Origin: CAWCDJ01 sp963796485
GTDB taxonomy: Bacteria > Acidobacteriota > Terriglobia > Bryobacterales > Bryobacteraceae
Reading direction: 5' to 3'
Assembly (NCBI GenBank): GCA_963796485.1
Contig: CAWCLV010000001.1
Span: 2,170,001 to 2,234,000, forward strand
DNA length: 64,000 nucleotides
The position numbers were made by a program, and so were the translations under genes. The notes under the pieces are model-generated. The model was not told where the DNA came from. It did not search any database and saw only the letters and a list, made by a program, of their open reading frames with translations. Numbering within the stretch: the first letter of the stretch is position 1; the number at the start of each line of letters is the position of its first letter. Of the stretch, positions 25,153-33,670 are shown piece by piece.

Positions 25153-26258
25153 GTGACCGGGCACTCGCGGACGAGGATGCTCCGGATGAAATCCTGGTCG
25201 AGCGCGTAGCCGAAACCGGGGTCGTCGCGTAGTTCGATGGTGCCGAGCGGCGTCGTCTCGACGGGCGGCACGATGATGTCGCGCTTCCAGTACCGCTTGC
25301 TGGCGGAGACATCGCCGGGCAGGACAAAATTCGGCAGCGAGGCCAGCGCCACGTTGTGCGCGCGTCCGACGCCCGCTTCCAGCATGCCGCCGCACCACAC
25401 CGGCACACCGGCCGCCTGCGCGACGTCATGCACCCGCCTTGCCTCGCGGAACCCTCCGACACGGCCGAGTTTAATGTTGATGATCCCGCAAGCGCGCAGC
25501 CGTATGGCCTGTTCCGCCTGGTGGGCCGTGCGGATGCACTCATCCAGGCAGATGGGCGTCTGCAACTGCGCCTGGAGGGCGGCGTGGTCGATAATTTCGT
25601 CGTGCCCGAGCGGCTGTTCGATCATCATCAGGTAGAAATCGTCGAGCTGCTTGAGGTGTTGGGCGTCGGCCAGCGTGTAGGCGGAGTTGGCATCGGCCAT
25701 CAGTTTGATATTCGGGAAGCGCTCGCGAACCCGGCGCACCACGTCCACGTCCCAGCCGGGCTTGATCTTCATCTTAATCCGCTGGTATCCGGCCGCCAGT
25801 GCCGTCTCGATCTTCTCGAACAGCTGCTCCACCGAGTCCTGAATGCCGATCGAAACTCCGCACGGGATCTCCCGCCGCGCGCCGGCCCCGATCTTCTTCC
25901 ACAGCGGGACGCATTCCAGGCGGGCCGCCAGGTCCCACACGGCCGCCTCCAGGCCTCCGCGCGCCATGTTGTGGCCGCGGATGTGGGCGGTCAGCGGATA
26001 AACATCTTCGGGGCCCGCGATCTCTCTGCCCAGCACGCGCGGCGCGGCGTAATCGCGCAGGATGAGCCACGCGGCCTCGGTCCACTCTTCGTTATAGAAC
26101 GGGTTCTCGCCGGCGGTAACTTCGCCCCAGCCGGAAGCGCCTTCGCCTTGCACTTCCACCAGGATGATGTCGCGGCTATAGGTGCGGCCGAAACTGGTCT
26201 CGAAGAAGTGAACCAGCGGCATGCGGATCTGGCGGAGGGTGATGCGTTCGATCTTCAT
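25149..26258 (-). CDS. N-acylamino-acid racemase / o-succinylbenzoate synthase family enolase-superfamily enzyme
   Basis: A 369-residue enolase-superfamily enzyme. The catalytic lysines are in IKMKIKPGWD (K-x-K) and INIKLGRVGG; metal ligands lie in LMADANSAYT, IEQPL and LDECI. Blocks such as FFETSFGRTYSRDIILVE and AVWDLAARL are typical of the NSAR/OSBS branch. No other menaquinone gene is near. Instead the preceding gene is a GNAT acetyltransferase of the kind that accompanies N-succinylamino-acid racemases, so racemase activity on N-acylated amino acids is the better guess. ATG 26258 overlaps the GNAT stop (ATGA); ATG 26264 is also possible. Confidence 0.82.
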   Translation of the reverse strand: MKIERITLRQIRMPLVHFFETSFGRTYSRDIILVEVQGEGASGWGEVTAGENPFYNEEWTEAAWLILRDYAAPRVLGREIAGPEDVYPLTAHIRGHNMARGGLEAAVWDLAARLECVPLWKKIGAGARREIPCGVSIGIQDSVEQLFEKIETALAAGYQRIKMKIKPGWDVDVVRRVRERFPNIKLMADANSAYTLADAQHLKQLDDFYLMMIEQPLGHDEIIDHAALQAQLQTPICLDECIRTAHQAEQAIRLRACGIINIKLGRVGGFREARRVHDVAQAAGVPVWCGGMLEAGVGRAHNVALASLPNFVLPGDVSASKRYWKRDIIVPPVETTPLGTIELRDDPGFGYALDQDFIRSILVRECPVT

Positions 26259-26998
26259 TGCCATGGCTCCAGAAGGTAGGTTCCCTGTTCTTCCGTACGT
26301 TCGAAACCGGTGACCGCCAGACCGCGTGCGAACGCCTCCCGAAACTTCTCTGCGTTGGCTTGCTGAATGCGGCGCGCGCAATCCCGGTGGTCGGCGCGAA
26401 TGCGGGCGATGTCCGCGGGGTAGCCGATGCGCTCGGCTGTTTGGCGCGAAAGGGAATCGCCCGCCAGCACGGCGCTGACTCGCGGAGAATCGAGCCACCA
26501 TTCCGCGATGCACCGGTCGGTCGGCAGTCCGCCGTGCAAAGGGCTGGCGGTAACCCCGTATTGGTTTTCGCTGTAGCGCCTCACGATTACGCCCAGCCGC
26601 TCGATATTGAAAAACGCGTTCTTCAACTCCAGCGGGTCGAACGTCCACTCGATCAAGTGGATGCCGCGGCCGAGCGCTTCTTCCCGCTGCCGGAGTTTCA
26701 GCCGGCGCCCGATGCCGCGGTTGTGATATTCGGGGAGCACCCCGAGCATGTGGCTGTGCAGGTAGGATTGTCCGCCGGCCTTCACGCCCGGAATCGCGAA
26801 GCAGAAGGCGATCATTTCCGGGCCGTCGAACGCGCCGAAAACGTGGCCCCCGACTTTGCTCACCACCACCAGAAAGCGGAGGGGCAGCAGCTCGATATCG
26901 GCGAACCCCCAGATCGCCTGCTGCAGCCGGATCACGTCGCCGAACTCCTCGAGACGCTGTAACTGGCGGATCTCGATCAGCCCTTGGCTTCCTGCCAC
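26255..26998 (-). CDS. GNAT acyltransferase (COG3375-like), probable amino-acid N-acyltransferase
   Basis: A 247-residue GNAT-fold protein. The acyl-CoA loop region reads LGVLPEYHNRGIGRRLKLRQRE, preceded by SYLHSHM and followed by LIEWTFDPLELKNAFFNIERLG, a signature of COG3375-type proteins. The GTG start at 26998 has GGAGG upstream and lies 22 bp inside mazG. In Geobacillus a related enzyme succinylates D-amino acids before racemisation by NSAR; the ATGA-coupled racemase-like gene here suggests the same logic. Acyl donor is unknown. Confidence 0.8.
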   Translation of the reverse strand: MAGSQGLIEIRQLQRLEEFGDVIRLQQAIWGFADIELLPLRFLVVVSKVGGHVFGAFDGPEMIAFCFAIPGVKAGGQSYLHSHMLGVLPEYHNRGIGRRLKLRQREEALGRGIHLIEWTFDPLELKNAFFNIERLGVIVRRYSENQYGVTASPLHGGLPTDRCIAEWWLDSPRVSAVLAGDSLSRQTAERIGYPADIARIRADHRDCARRIQQANAEKFREAFARGLAVTGFERTEEQGTYLLEPWQ

Positions 26999-27759
26999 AG
27001 CGCCTCCATTTCCTCGATGTTGGAATCCTGCGGCCTCCGCCCGCGCTCAGCCAGCTTGCGTTCGATGTATCCGAAGCGTTCGCGGAATTTCGCGTTGGTC
27101 CTGCGCAGCGCCTGTTCGGGATCCACCTTCACGAAGCGGGCCAGGTTCACCAGCACGAAGAGCATGTCTCCCAGCTCGTTTTCCAGTTCGGCGGGGTCGG
27201 CCGAACGGCGCGCCTCGGCGAATTCGGCCAGTTCCTCATGCAGCTTATCGAGGACCTGCTCCGGATTTTCCCAATCGAAGCCCACTCCGGCGGCCCGGGA
27301 CGCGATCTGCTGGCCTTCCACCAGCGCCGGCAGCGCCCGCGGAACGGAGTCGAGCAGCCCCGCTTCGTGTTGGCCCTTTTCCTTCTTCTCGGCGGCCTTT
27401 ACCTCGCCCCAGATGCGCTTCACATCGCCGGCGGTTTCGGCGGATTCCTCGCCGAAGACGTGCGGATGGCGGCGGATGAGCTTCCGGTTAATGGCGTCCA
27501 GGCAGTCTTCGATGCGGAAGCGGCCCTCTTCGGCTCCCATCTGGGCGAAGAAAACGGCCTGCAAAAGGAAATCCCCCAGCTCTTCGGAGAGTTCGGGCCA
27601 GTCGCGGCGGTCGATGGCATCGAGCACCTCGTACGTCTCCTCGAGCGTGTACGGTTTGATGGAGTCGAAGGTCTGCTCGCGGTCCCACGGACAGCCTCCG
27701 GGGGCGCGCAGCCGCGCCATCAGATCGACCAGCTTTTGAAATTTCTCTCCGGCAGTCAT
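26977..27759 (-). CDS. mazG: Nucleoside triphosphate pyrophosphohydrolase MazG
   Basis: A 260-residue all-alpha NTP pyrophosphatase. The N-terminal domain shows LRAPGGCPWDREQTFDS, EETYEVLDAI and the metal motif ELSEELGDFLLQAVFFAQ; the second domain repeats it as ELENELGDMLFVLVNLAR, preceded by VGFDWEN. The enzyme removes non-canonical or excess NTPs (and ppGpp in some bacteria). It is the first gene of a minus-strand operon with the GNAT, racemase-like and MFS genes. Confidence 0.95.
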   Translation of the reverse strand: MTAGEKFQKLVDLMARLRAPGGCPWDREQTFDSIKPYTLEETYEVLDAIDRRDWPELSEELGDFLLQAVFFAQMGAEEGRFRIEDCLDAINRKLIRRHPHVFGEESAETAGDVKRIWGEVKAAEKKEKGQHEAGLLDSVPRALPALVEGQQIASRAAGVGFDWENPEQVLDKLHEELAEFAEARRSADPAELENELGDMLFVLVNLARFVKVDPEQALRRTNAKFRERFGYIERKLAERGRRPQDSNIEEMEALWQEAKG

Positions 27760-27815
27760 GCGAGGTAGGCTTTCCCCTCAATTTAACATGTGGCTCCGTT
27801 CGGGACGGGGGTAGA

Positions 27816-29288
27816 ATGGCGCTTATGCTGAGGCCATTGTCGAATGGGGAAGCGCGGGAGATCCGGGATTTCCTCAAAGAAGCGGGCTTCGTCCACGATA
27901 CCTTTCGCCACTCTCCATGGCTGCGGGAACTGCCCAGGAGCGCGGCGGACCTGGATTACATGATCGAGAGGACGTCTGCACCGGGTGCTTTGAACGTGCT
28001 GGTCCGGCTGTTCTTTTTGGGCGCGCCGCTGGACGCGGAAACCGTGACCGGCCAGATACCGGCCGGCGTTCTCTGCGCCATGGAGCAGTCCGGAATCATA
28101 CGACGGACGGGCGCGGAGATTGTCCCGAATGTGATGCTGACCCCCTGCGACGATTTCGTTTTTGCGGCGGACTCCCCGGCCCGCATGCGCGCCGGAGACT
28201 CCGAGGACCTGGTCCTCTGGCCCAACCCGACCTCGCGCCTGTTGCAGATATTCACGGCGGGTACGGCCTCCGAGACGGTGCTCGACCTGGGTTCCGGGTG
28301 CGGCATTCTCGGCATTCTGGCGGCTCCGCGCAGCCGGCACGTGACCGCGACCGACCTCAACCCGCGCGCCGGGGAATTTACGCGTTTCAACGCCTGGCTC
28401 AACGGTGCGGCAGATGTCGAAACCCTGACCGGCGACACGTTCATCCCGGTGGCCGGCCGCAAGTTCGACCTGATCATGGCCAACCCGCCGTTCTTCATCA
28501 CGCCGGGCTCTTCGCAGATGTACTGCGAGAACAACATGGAACTGGACCTCTACTGCCGGCGCGTGGTCCGCGAAGCGCCCGGCTACCTGAACGAGGGCGG
28601 CTACTTCCAGGCGCTCGTGGAATGGGTGCAGGTGAAGGGGCAGCGCTGGCAGGATCGCATCGCGGAATGGGTGGAGGGCTCCGGCTGCGATGCGTGGCTG
28701 GTCCGCTCGTACGCGCGGGACGCCGCGGCTTACGCGGAAGAGCGCATTCAGACGACATGGCCCGGGCACCGGTCCTCGATCCGCTTCTCCGACTGGATGG
28801 ACTACTACCGGCAGCGCGGCGTAGAAGAGGTGCACGGCGGCATCCTGGCCCTGCGGCGGCGCTCCGGCGAGAACTGGCTGAGGATGGATGAGCAGCCCGT
28901 AGATTCCACCGGCGAATTCGGAGACCTGGTGCCCCGCACCTTCGCGACCCAGGATATTCTCTCGGAGCATCCCGGCGACGACCGGTTGCTCGCCGCGAAG
29001 CCGCGGCTTCCGAAGGAGGCGCAGCTCGAGCAGGTGGCGCGCGCCTCGGGAGGCCGCTGGGCAGTGGAATCGCTCAAGCTGCAACTGACCGGTCCGGTGC
29101 CGGCTACCATGGCGCTCGACCAGGCGGTAGCCGGGTTTTTGGGACGCTGCGATGGGAACCGCAGCCTGGGGGAGTTGGTCAGCGAGCTTTCGGCCCAGGT
29201 GAAGGCGCCTTACGACGCCGTTCGCGAGCAGTGCTGCGGAGTGGTCCGGAAACTTGCGGAGCGCCGCCTGCTACATTTGGAGCGGTGA
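27816..29288 (+). CDS. Class I SAM methyltransferase with extra N- and C-terminal domains
   Basis: A 490-residue protein. Residues 1-150 lack a clear family. The central Rossmann domain has VLDLGSGCGILGI (SAM motif I), VTATDLNPRA and the NPPFF motif of MANPPFFITPG, which marks methyltransferases acting on planar amide or amino groups (HemK, RsmC and relatives). The last 80 residues (MALDQAVAGFLGRCDGNRSL and on) resemble a small winged-helix or PqqD-like domain. The three-part build is like large actinobacterial methyltransferases of unknown target. The GTGA overlap suggests coupling with the PIG-L gene. Confidence 0.72.
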   Translation: MALMLRPLSNGEAREIRDFLKEAGFVHDTFRHSPWLRELPRSAADLDYMIERTSAPGALNVLVRLFFLGAPLDAETVTGQIPAGVLCAMEQSGIIRRTGAEIVPNVMLTPCDDFVFAADSPARMRAGDSEDLVLWPNPTSRLLQIFTAGTASETVLDLGSGCGILGILAAPRSRHVTATDLNPRAGEFTRFNAWLNGAADVETLTGDTFIPVAGRKFDLIMANPPFFITPGSSQMYCENNMELDLYCRRVVREAPGYLNEGGYFQALVEWVQVKGQRWQDRIAEWVEGSGCDAWLVRSYARDAAAYAEERIQTTWPGHRSSIRFSDWMDYYRQRGVEEVHGGILALRRRSGENWLRMDEQPVDSTGEFGDLVPRTFATQDILSEHPGDDRLLAAKPRLPKEAQLEQVARASGGRWAVESLKLQLTGPVPATMALDQAVAGFLGRCDGNRSLGELVSELSAQVKAPYDAVREQCCGVVRKLAERRLLHLER

Positions 29289-29293
29289 ACCGA

Positions 29294-30007
29294 ATGCTAC
29301 TCTCGCGTCGCGGTCTGCTGGCCCTGGCAGGGGGCGCTTCCCTGCTCCGGGCGCAGGCCGAAACAGGCCGTCTCCGAATTCTGGTCGCGGGAGGCCACCC
29401 GGGCGACCCCGAATGCGGCTGCGGCGGGACCATCGCCCGGTATACCAGCCTGGGCCACGAAGTGACCGTCCTCTACTTGAATCGCGGAGAGGGCTATTGC
29501 GGGAGCGCGCCGCCGGATCAATGCGGCACTGTGCGCACGGCGGAAGCGCGAAAGGCGTGCGAGATCCTCAAAGCTCATCCGGTGTTTGCGACGCAGGTGG
29601 ACGGCAAGGCGATCATCGACAACTCGCACTACGAGGAGTTCGGGCGCCTTTTCGACGCCCACAGGGCGGACATCGTCTTTACGCAGTGGCCGATCGACCA
29701 CCACCGCGACCACCGGGCCATTTCGCTGCTGGTGCTCGATGCGTGGATGCGCGGCGGCGCGAAACCGGCGCTCTATTTTTACGAGGTCGCCGACGACACC
29801 CAGATGTTCTCCCCCGCGGAGTTCGTGGACATCTCGGGGGTGGAGACGCAGCGCCGCACGGCGTGTTACGCGCACGCATCCCAGCAGCCCGACAAATGGT
29901 ATCCGCGGCAGGTGGAACTCACGCGTTTCCGCGGCGGCGAGAGCGGCTTTCCCCAGGCCGAAGGGTTTCTGCGGCACCGGGAAAGCAAACGCGGCTTTCT
30001 GCCCTGA
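29294..30007 (+). CDS. Exported PIG-L-family deacetylase (LmbE-like)
   Basis: A 237-residue protein from ATG 29294; a GTG at 29285 that overlaps the methyltransferase stop is an alternative. The N-terminus SRRGLLALAGGASLLRAQA is a Tat-like signal. The zinc motif reads GGHPGDPECGCGGTIA, where the family has H-P-D-D, so the second Asp position is Gly-Asp here. The second zinc motif is QWPIDHHRDHRAIS. The family deacetylates N-acetylglucosamine-type sugars; the substrate here is unknown. Confidence 0.85.
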   Translation: MLLSRRGLLALAGGASLLRAQAETGRLRILVAGGHPGDPECGCGGTIARYTSLGHEVTVLYLNRGEGYCGSAPPDQCGTVRTAEARKACEILKAHPVFATQVDGKAIIDNSHYEEFGRLFDAHRADIVFTQWPIDHHRDHRAISLLVLDAWMRGGAKPALYFYEVADDTQMFSPAEFVDISGVETQRRTACYAHASQQPDKWYPRQVELTRFRGGESGFPQAEGFLRHRESKRGFLP

Positions 30008-30140
30008 TCGCGCTCGCGCCGCCCGTAAGGTATCAATCCTCCGCAATCGCCCGCACCCTTCGTTAGATCTTTAACGACCGGGTTTTCCAGCTCGCTCAGG
30101 TTTGTGTGAACCATTTAGGTAGCACCCTCGATGGGACGCC

Positions 30141-31322
30141 ATGGGGACAACCATTCGAACGCCGGATCCCAAGGCCTGCCGTGTGACAGCCTGGCGCGAT
30201 CCGAAACGCTACGCCTGGCTGCTGGGCACGACAGTTCCGTTGATTCCATTCCTGAGCGGGTTGCTGGTGAAGGCGACCGGCTTGCGGCTGCTCTGGTGGT
30301 ATGGTCCCATTTTCATGTTTGTGATCCTTCCGCCACTGGACCCGTTCATCGGGAAGGACTCGTCCAATCCTCCGGAAAGTGTGATGGCCCGCATGGAGCG
30401 GGATCGCTATTACCGGTGGTGCCTTTACCTGTTCACTCCCCTTCAGTACGCGGCGTTGTTCTGGGTATGCGCGAAGTGGAGCGCGGGAACGCTCTCAGTG
30501 GTGGATGCCCTTGGGCTTGCCATAACAGTGGGGATGGTCGGCGGGCTCGGGATCAACACCGCGCACGAACTCGGCCATAAGTCGGAGCGGGTGGAACGCT
30601 GGCTCGCCAAAATCACCCTTGCCCAAACGGGGTACGGCCATTTCTACGTCGAGCACAACCGCGGGCACCATGTACGTGTCGCCACACCGGAAGACCCGGC
30701 CTCCGCGCGGCTGGGAGAAAGCTTCTGGGCCTTCTGGCCGCGCACGGTTCTGGGGTCGCTGGCGAGCGCCTGGGACATCGAAACGCGGCGGTTGCGGCGC
30801 AAAGGCAAACCGGCGCTGTCGATAGAAAACGACATTCTGAATGCGTGGGCGATAACGGCGGCGCTGTTCGGGGTACTGATCGCGATATTCGGAGCGAAGA
30901 TCGTGCCATGGCTGGCCATTCAGACGGTCCTGGGATTCAGCATGCTCGAAGTGGTGAACTACATCGAACATTATGGGCTCGCGCGGCAGAAGGGGCCCGA
31001 CGGCCGCTATGAACCCTGCACGCCGCGGCACTCGTGGAACTCCGACAACATCGCGTCGAATGTCGTGCTGTACCACCTGCAGCGCCACTCGGACCACCAC
31101 GCCTATCCATCGCGCCGCTACCAGGTGCTGCGAAGTTTCGAAGAGGCGCCGGAATTGCCCGCGGGATACGGCGCGATGATCATTCTCGCCCTGATCCCGC
31201 CGGTCTGGCGCCGCATCATGGACCCGAAGGTGATTGCGCATTATGGAGGGAAGGTCGCGCTCGCAAATGTGCAGCCATCGAAGCGGAAGAGATACGGTTT
31301 GAAGCCCCCTGCTACCCCTTGA
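30141..31322 (+). CDS. alkB: Alkane 1-monooxygenase (AlkB-type diiron membrane hydroxylase)
   Basis: A 393-residue integral membrane oxygenase. The histidine boxes are HELGHKSE, EHNRGHHVRVATPEDPASAR and LQRHSDHHAYPSR, with NYIEHYGL as the fourth conserved element; membrane helices lie between them. AlkB hydroxylates terminal carbons of medium-chain alkanes using electrons from rubredoxin. No rubredoxin or reductase gene is adjacent in the window. It converges with the ABC permease gene, overlapping it by 11 bp at the stops. Confidence 0.92.
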   Translation: MGTTIRTPDPKACRVTAWRDPKRYAWLLGTTVPLIPFLSGLLVKATGLRLLWWYGPIFMFVILPPLDPFIGKDSSNPPESVMARMERDRYYRWCLYLFTPLQYAALFWVCAKWSAGTLSVVDALGLAITVGMVGGLGINTAHELGHKSERVERWLAKITLAQTGYGHFYVEHNRGHHVRVATPEDPASARLGESFWAFWPRTVLGSLASAWDIETRRLRRKGKPALSIENDILNAWAITAALFGVLIAIFGAKIVPWLAIQTVLGFSMLEVVNYIEHYGLARQKGPDGRYEPCTPRHSWNSDNIASNVVLYHLQRHSDHHAYPSRRYQVLRSFEEAPELPAGYGAMIILALIPPVWRRIMDPKVIAHYGGKVALANVQPSKRKRYGLKPPATP

Positions 31323-32673
31323 TCGCCCAGCGCATCATTTCCGCCAACTTCGGCGGCTTTCCCTGCATCAGGATCGCGACGCGGAAAATCCGCGACGCGG
31401 CCCAGACGGTGGCCATCGCGAACACCGCAATTCCGACCAGCCCGACCCACGGCTGCCAGGCGGGAACCCCGTTGGGAATCGCCTGCCGCAGCAGCATCAG
31501 AATCGGTGTGAACGGCGGGATCAGCGAGAGCACCGTCGCCATCATCCCGTTCGGCTGGCGGAGCACCGTAACCATCGTGAACATGGGGACGATGCAGGGG
31601 GCGAGCAGGACGATCGCCAGGTTCTGCGCGTCCTGCGGCGTGCTGCACGCGGCCCCCAGCGCCGCGGCGAAGGCGCACAGCATCACCACGTCCAGCAGCA
31701 GGTAAACGTAAAACCACGGCAGGATCGAGACAGGCAGCATGCCCGAAAGCCCCATCCCGTTCACCACCAGAATGCCGCCCGCCACGTAAAGGAACGAACT
31801 GGTCAGCGAGACGCCCACCGAGCCGAGCACGCGGCCGGCCATCAGTTCGAGCGGGGTGACCGTTCCGAGCAGCATTTCGACGATTCTCTGGCTCTTGTCC
31901 TGGGTCACGTTCTGGAGCATGGGCGCCGAGCCGATCATCACGATCATCGCCATGATCATCGCCACCGCAAATGGCACGAAGAAGCCCTCGAGTTCGCTGC
32001 GCTTGCGGGCCTCCTGGATGCGGCCGGTGGCCGGGTCGCGTTCCACCAGTCCGAGCCGCGTGATGGGAACTGACGCGGACAATCCCCGCAACCGGCTCGG
32101 GTCGATACCGAGTTCGGAAAGCCGCGCGCTACGCACCCCGTCGTTCACCGGTCCGTTCAGCCAGTTGCGCAGTTCGTCGATGCCTCCGGCGTTGGTGTAG
32201 TAGGAAACGCCGGCCTCGAGGTGGGTGTTCCCGTTGTCGTCGTCGCCCTGCTGCTCTTCGAGCGGATGCGAAGGGTGCAGCGCTTCGGGCCCGATCTCGA
32301 GAATCGCCACCAGTTCGCGGCGGCGTATGCGGTCGGAGAGGGCCAGCAGTTGCTCTTTCGGGTGTGCCTCGTCGGGAGGCGCCAGCTCGAACGAGTAGCG
32401 GGGCGCGATCTGCTGCCCGGTCTTCTTGTCGAAAAGCTCCTTGCGGTTCTTGTCGCCCGCGGCGCGGACGAGTGCGTCGCCGATCTTTCCGGTGTGGTCG
32501 ATGACGGCGACGCGGCGCTCGGCGGTGTCGGGCTTGCCCTTGAACAGGGACATGGCAATGGATCCGCCGCCGAACACCACCGGCGCCACCACCAGGCCGA
32601 AGATGAACGCTTTGGTGCGGACCGTAGCGATGTAATCCCGTTTGGCAATCGTGAGAACCCTATGCGCTCGCAA
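31312..32673 (-). CDS. ABC-2 type permease (NatB-like)
   Basis: A 453-residue permease. One N-terminal membrane helix (TKAFIFGLVVAPVVFGGGSI) precedes a large extracytoplasmic domain of about 190 residues, then five or six helices (AVAMIMAMIVMIGSAPML, VSLTSSFLYVAGGILV, VVMLCAFAAALGAACS, and on). This layout matches NatB and other sodium or drug ABC exporters. VTQDKSQRIVEMLLGTVTPLELM is the typical cytosolic coupling segment. It overlaps the ATPase gene by 14 bp. Confidence 0.88.
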   Translation of the reverse strand: MRAHRVLTIAKRDYIATVRTKAFIFGLVVAPVVFGGGSIAMSLFKGKPDTAERRVAVIDHTGKIGDALVRAAGDKNRKELFDKKTGQQIAPRYSFELAPPDEAHPKEQLLALSDRIRRRELVAILEIGPEALHPSHPLEEQQGDDDNGNTHLEAGVSYYTNAGGIDELRNWLNGPVNDGVRSARLSELGIDPSRLRGLSASVPITRLGLVERDPATGRIQEARKRSELEGFFVPFAVAMIMAMIVMIGSAPMLQNVTQDKSQRIVEMLLGTVTPLELMAGRVLGSVGVSLTSSFLYVAGGILVVNGMGLSGMLPVSILPWFYVYLLLDVVMLCAFAAALGAACSTPQDAQNLAIVLLAPCIVPMFTMVTVLRQPNGMMATVLSLIPPFTPILMLLRQAIPNGVPAWQPWVGLVGIAVFAMATVWAASRIFRVAILMQGKPPKLAEMMRWAIKG

Positions 32674-33577
32674 TCTGCGTCTCCTCTGCCGAAGGGCCGG
32701 CGATCCGGACGAAAATATCGTGCAGCGAAGGCTTCACGATCGAGAAGCTGTTTACCCGGGTGCGGCCGATGAGGTCGCGCAGGAGATCCTGCGGGTCGGC
32801 GCCGCGGCCCAGACGGATTTCCTGCACGCGGCCCAGGTCGCGCACGTGTTCGACGCCTGCAAGATCCCGCAGGCCCGCGGTACCGCCTTCGCAGGACACC
32901 CGGATCGTGTCGTCACCGAAGCGGTCCTGTATGGAGGCCAGGGTGCCGTCCAGGACTTTCCGGCCGCGGAAGATCATGCAGATGTAGTCGCACAGCGTCT
33001 CCGCCAGGTTCATGTCGTGAGTGCTCAGGATGATGGTGACGCCCCGGCTGCGGAGCTCGAGCAGGGCTTCCCGGATCAGGTCCGCGCTGACCGGGTCGAG
33101 CCCGCTGAACGGCTCGTCCAGGATGAGAAGTTTAGGCTCGGGGATCACGGCGGCGATGAACTGCACCTTCTGGCTCATCCCTTTGCTGAGAGCCTCGACC
33201 TTGTGGGACCCCCATTTCGAGAGTTCCACCTTCTCCAGCCAGTACTTCACCTCGGCGGCGGCGCTGCGCCCGGACCGCAGTTCGCCGTAGAATTCGAGCA
33301 GGGATTGCACGGTCATCTTGGGATAGAGGCCGCGCTCCTCGGGAAGATAGCCGATGAGTTCGGGGCACGAGCCCGGCTGGCGGTCGCCGAAAAGCCGGAT
33401 CGAGCCGCGGTCCGGGTAGAAGATATTCACGATCATTCGCATCGTGGTGGTCTTACCCGAGCCGTTGGGGCCGATGAAGCCATAGACGGAACCCTGCGGA
33501 ACCGCCAGGGAGAGGTTATCGACAGCGCTGACATCCCCGAAGGTCTTGGTTACATCCGCGATCTGTACCGTGTCCAC
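32660..33577 (-). CDS. ABC transporter ATP-binding protein (NatA-like)
   Basis: A 305-residue ATPase. Walker A GPNGSGKTTT, the Q-loop replaced by YLPEERGLYPKM (typical of NatA), signature LSKGMSQKVQFIAA, Walker B LLILDEPFSGLD and switch STHDMNLAE are all present. The C-terminal 80 residues form a small extra domain. The GTG at 33577 (VDTVQIADVTKTF) is the best start; the frame stays open much further upstream but that is the opposite-strand hydrolase gene. It pairs with the downstream permease. Confidence 0.9.
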   Translation of the reverse strand: MDTVQIADVTKTFGDVSAVDNLSLAVPQGSVYGFIGPNGSGKTTTMRMIVNIFYPDRGSIRLFGDRQPGSCPELIGYLPEERGLYPKMTVQSLLEFYGELRSGRSAAAEVKYWLEKVELSKWGSHKVEALSKGMSQKVQFIAAVIPEPKLLILDEPFSGLDPVSADLIREALLELRSRGVTIILSTHDMNLAETLCDYICMIFRGRKVLDGTLASIQDRFGDDTIRVSCEGGTAGLRDLAGVEHVRDLGRVQEIRLGRGADPQDLLRDLIGRTRVNSFSIVKPSLHDIFVRIAGPSAEETQIASA

Positions 33578-33670
33578 TGGGCGAATCTTAGCAGATGGCG
33601 CCCGGCAGCGCGTCCAGATGCTCCTTGCTCGAGAACTCAGCATGCTACAGTGAGCGCGTCGGAAAACCGT

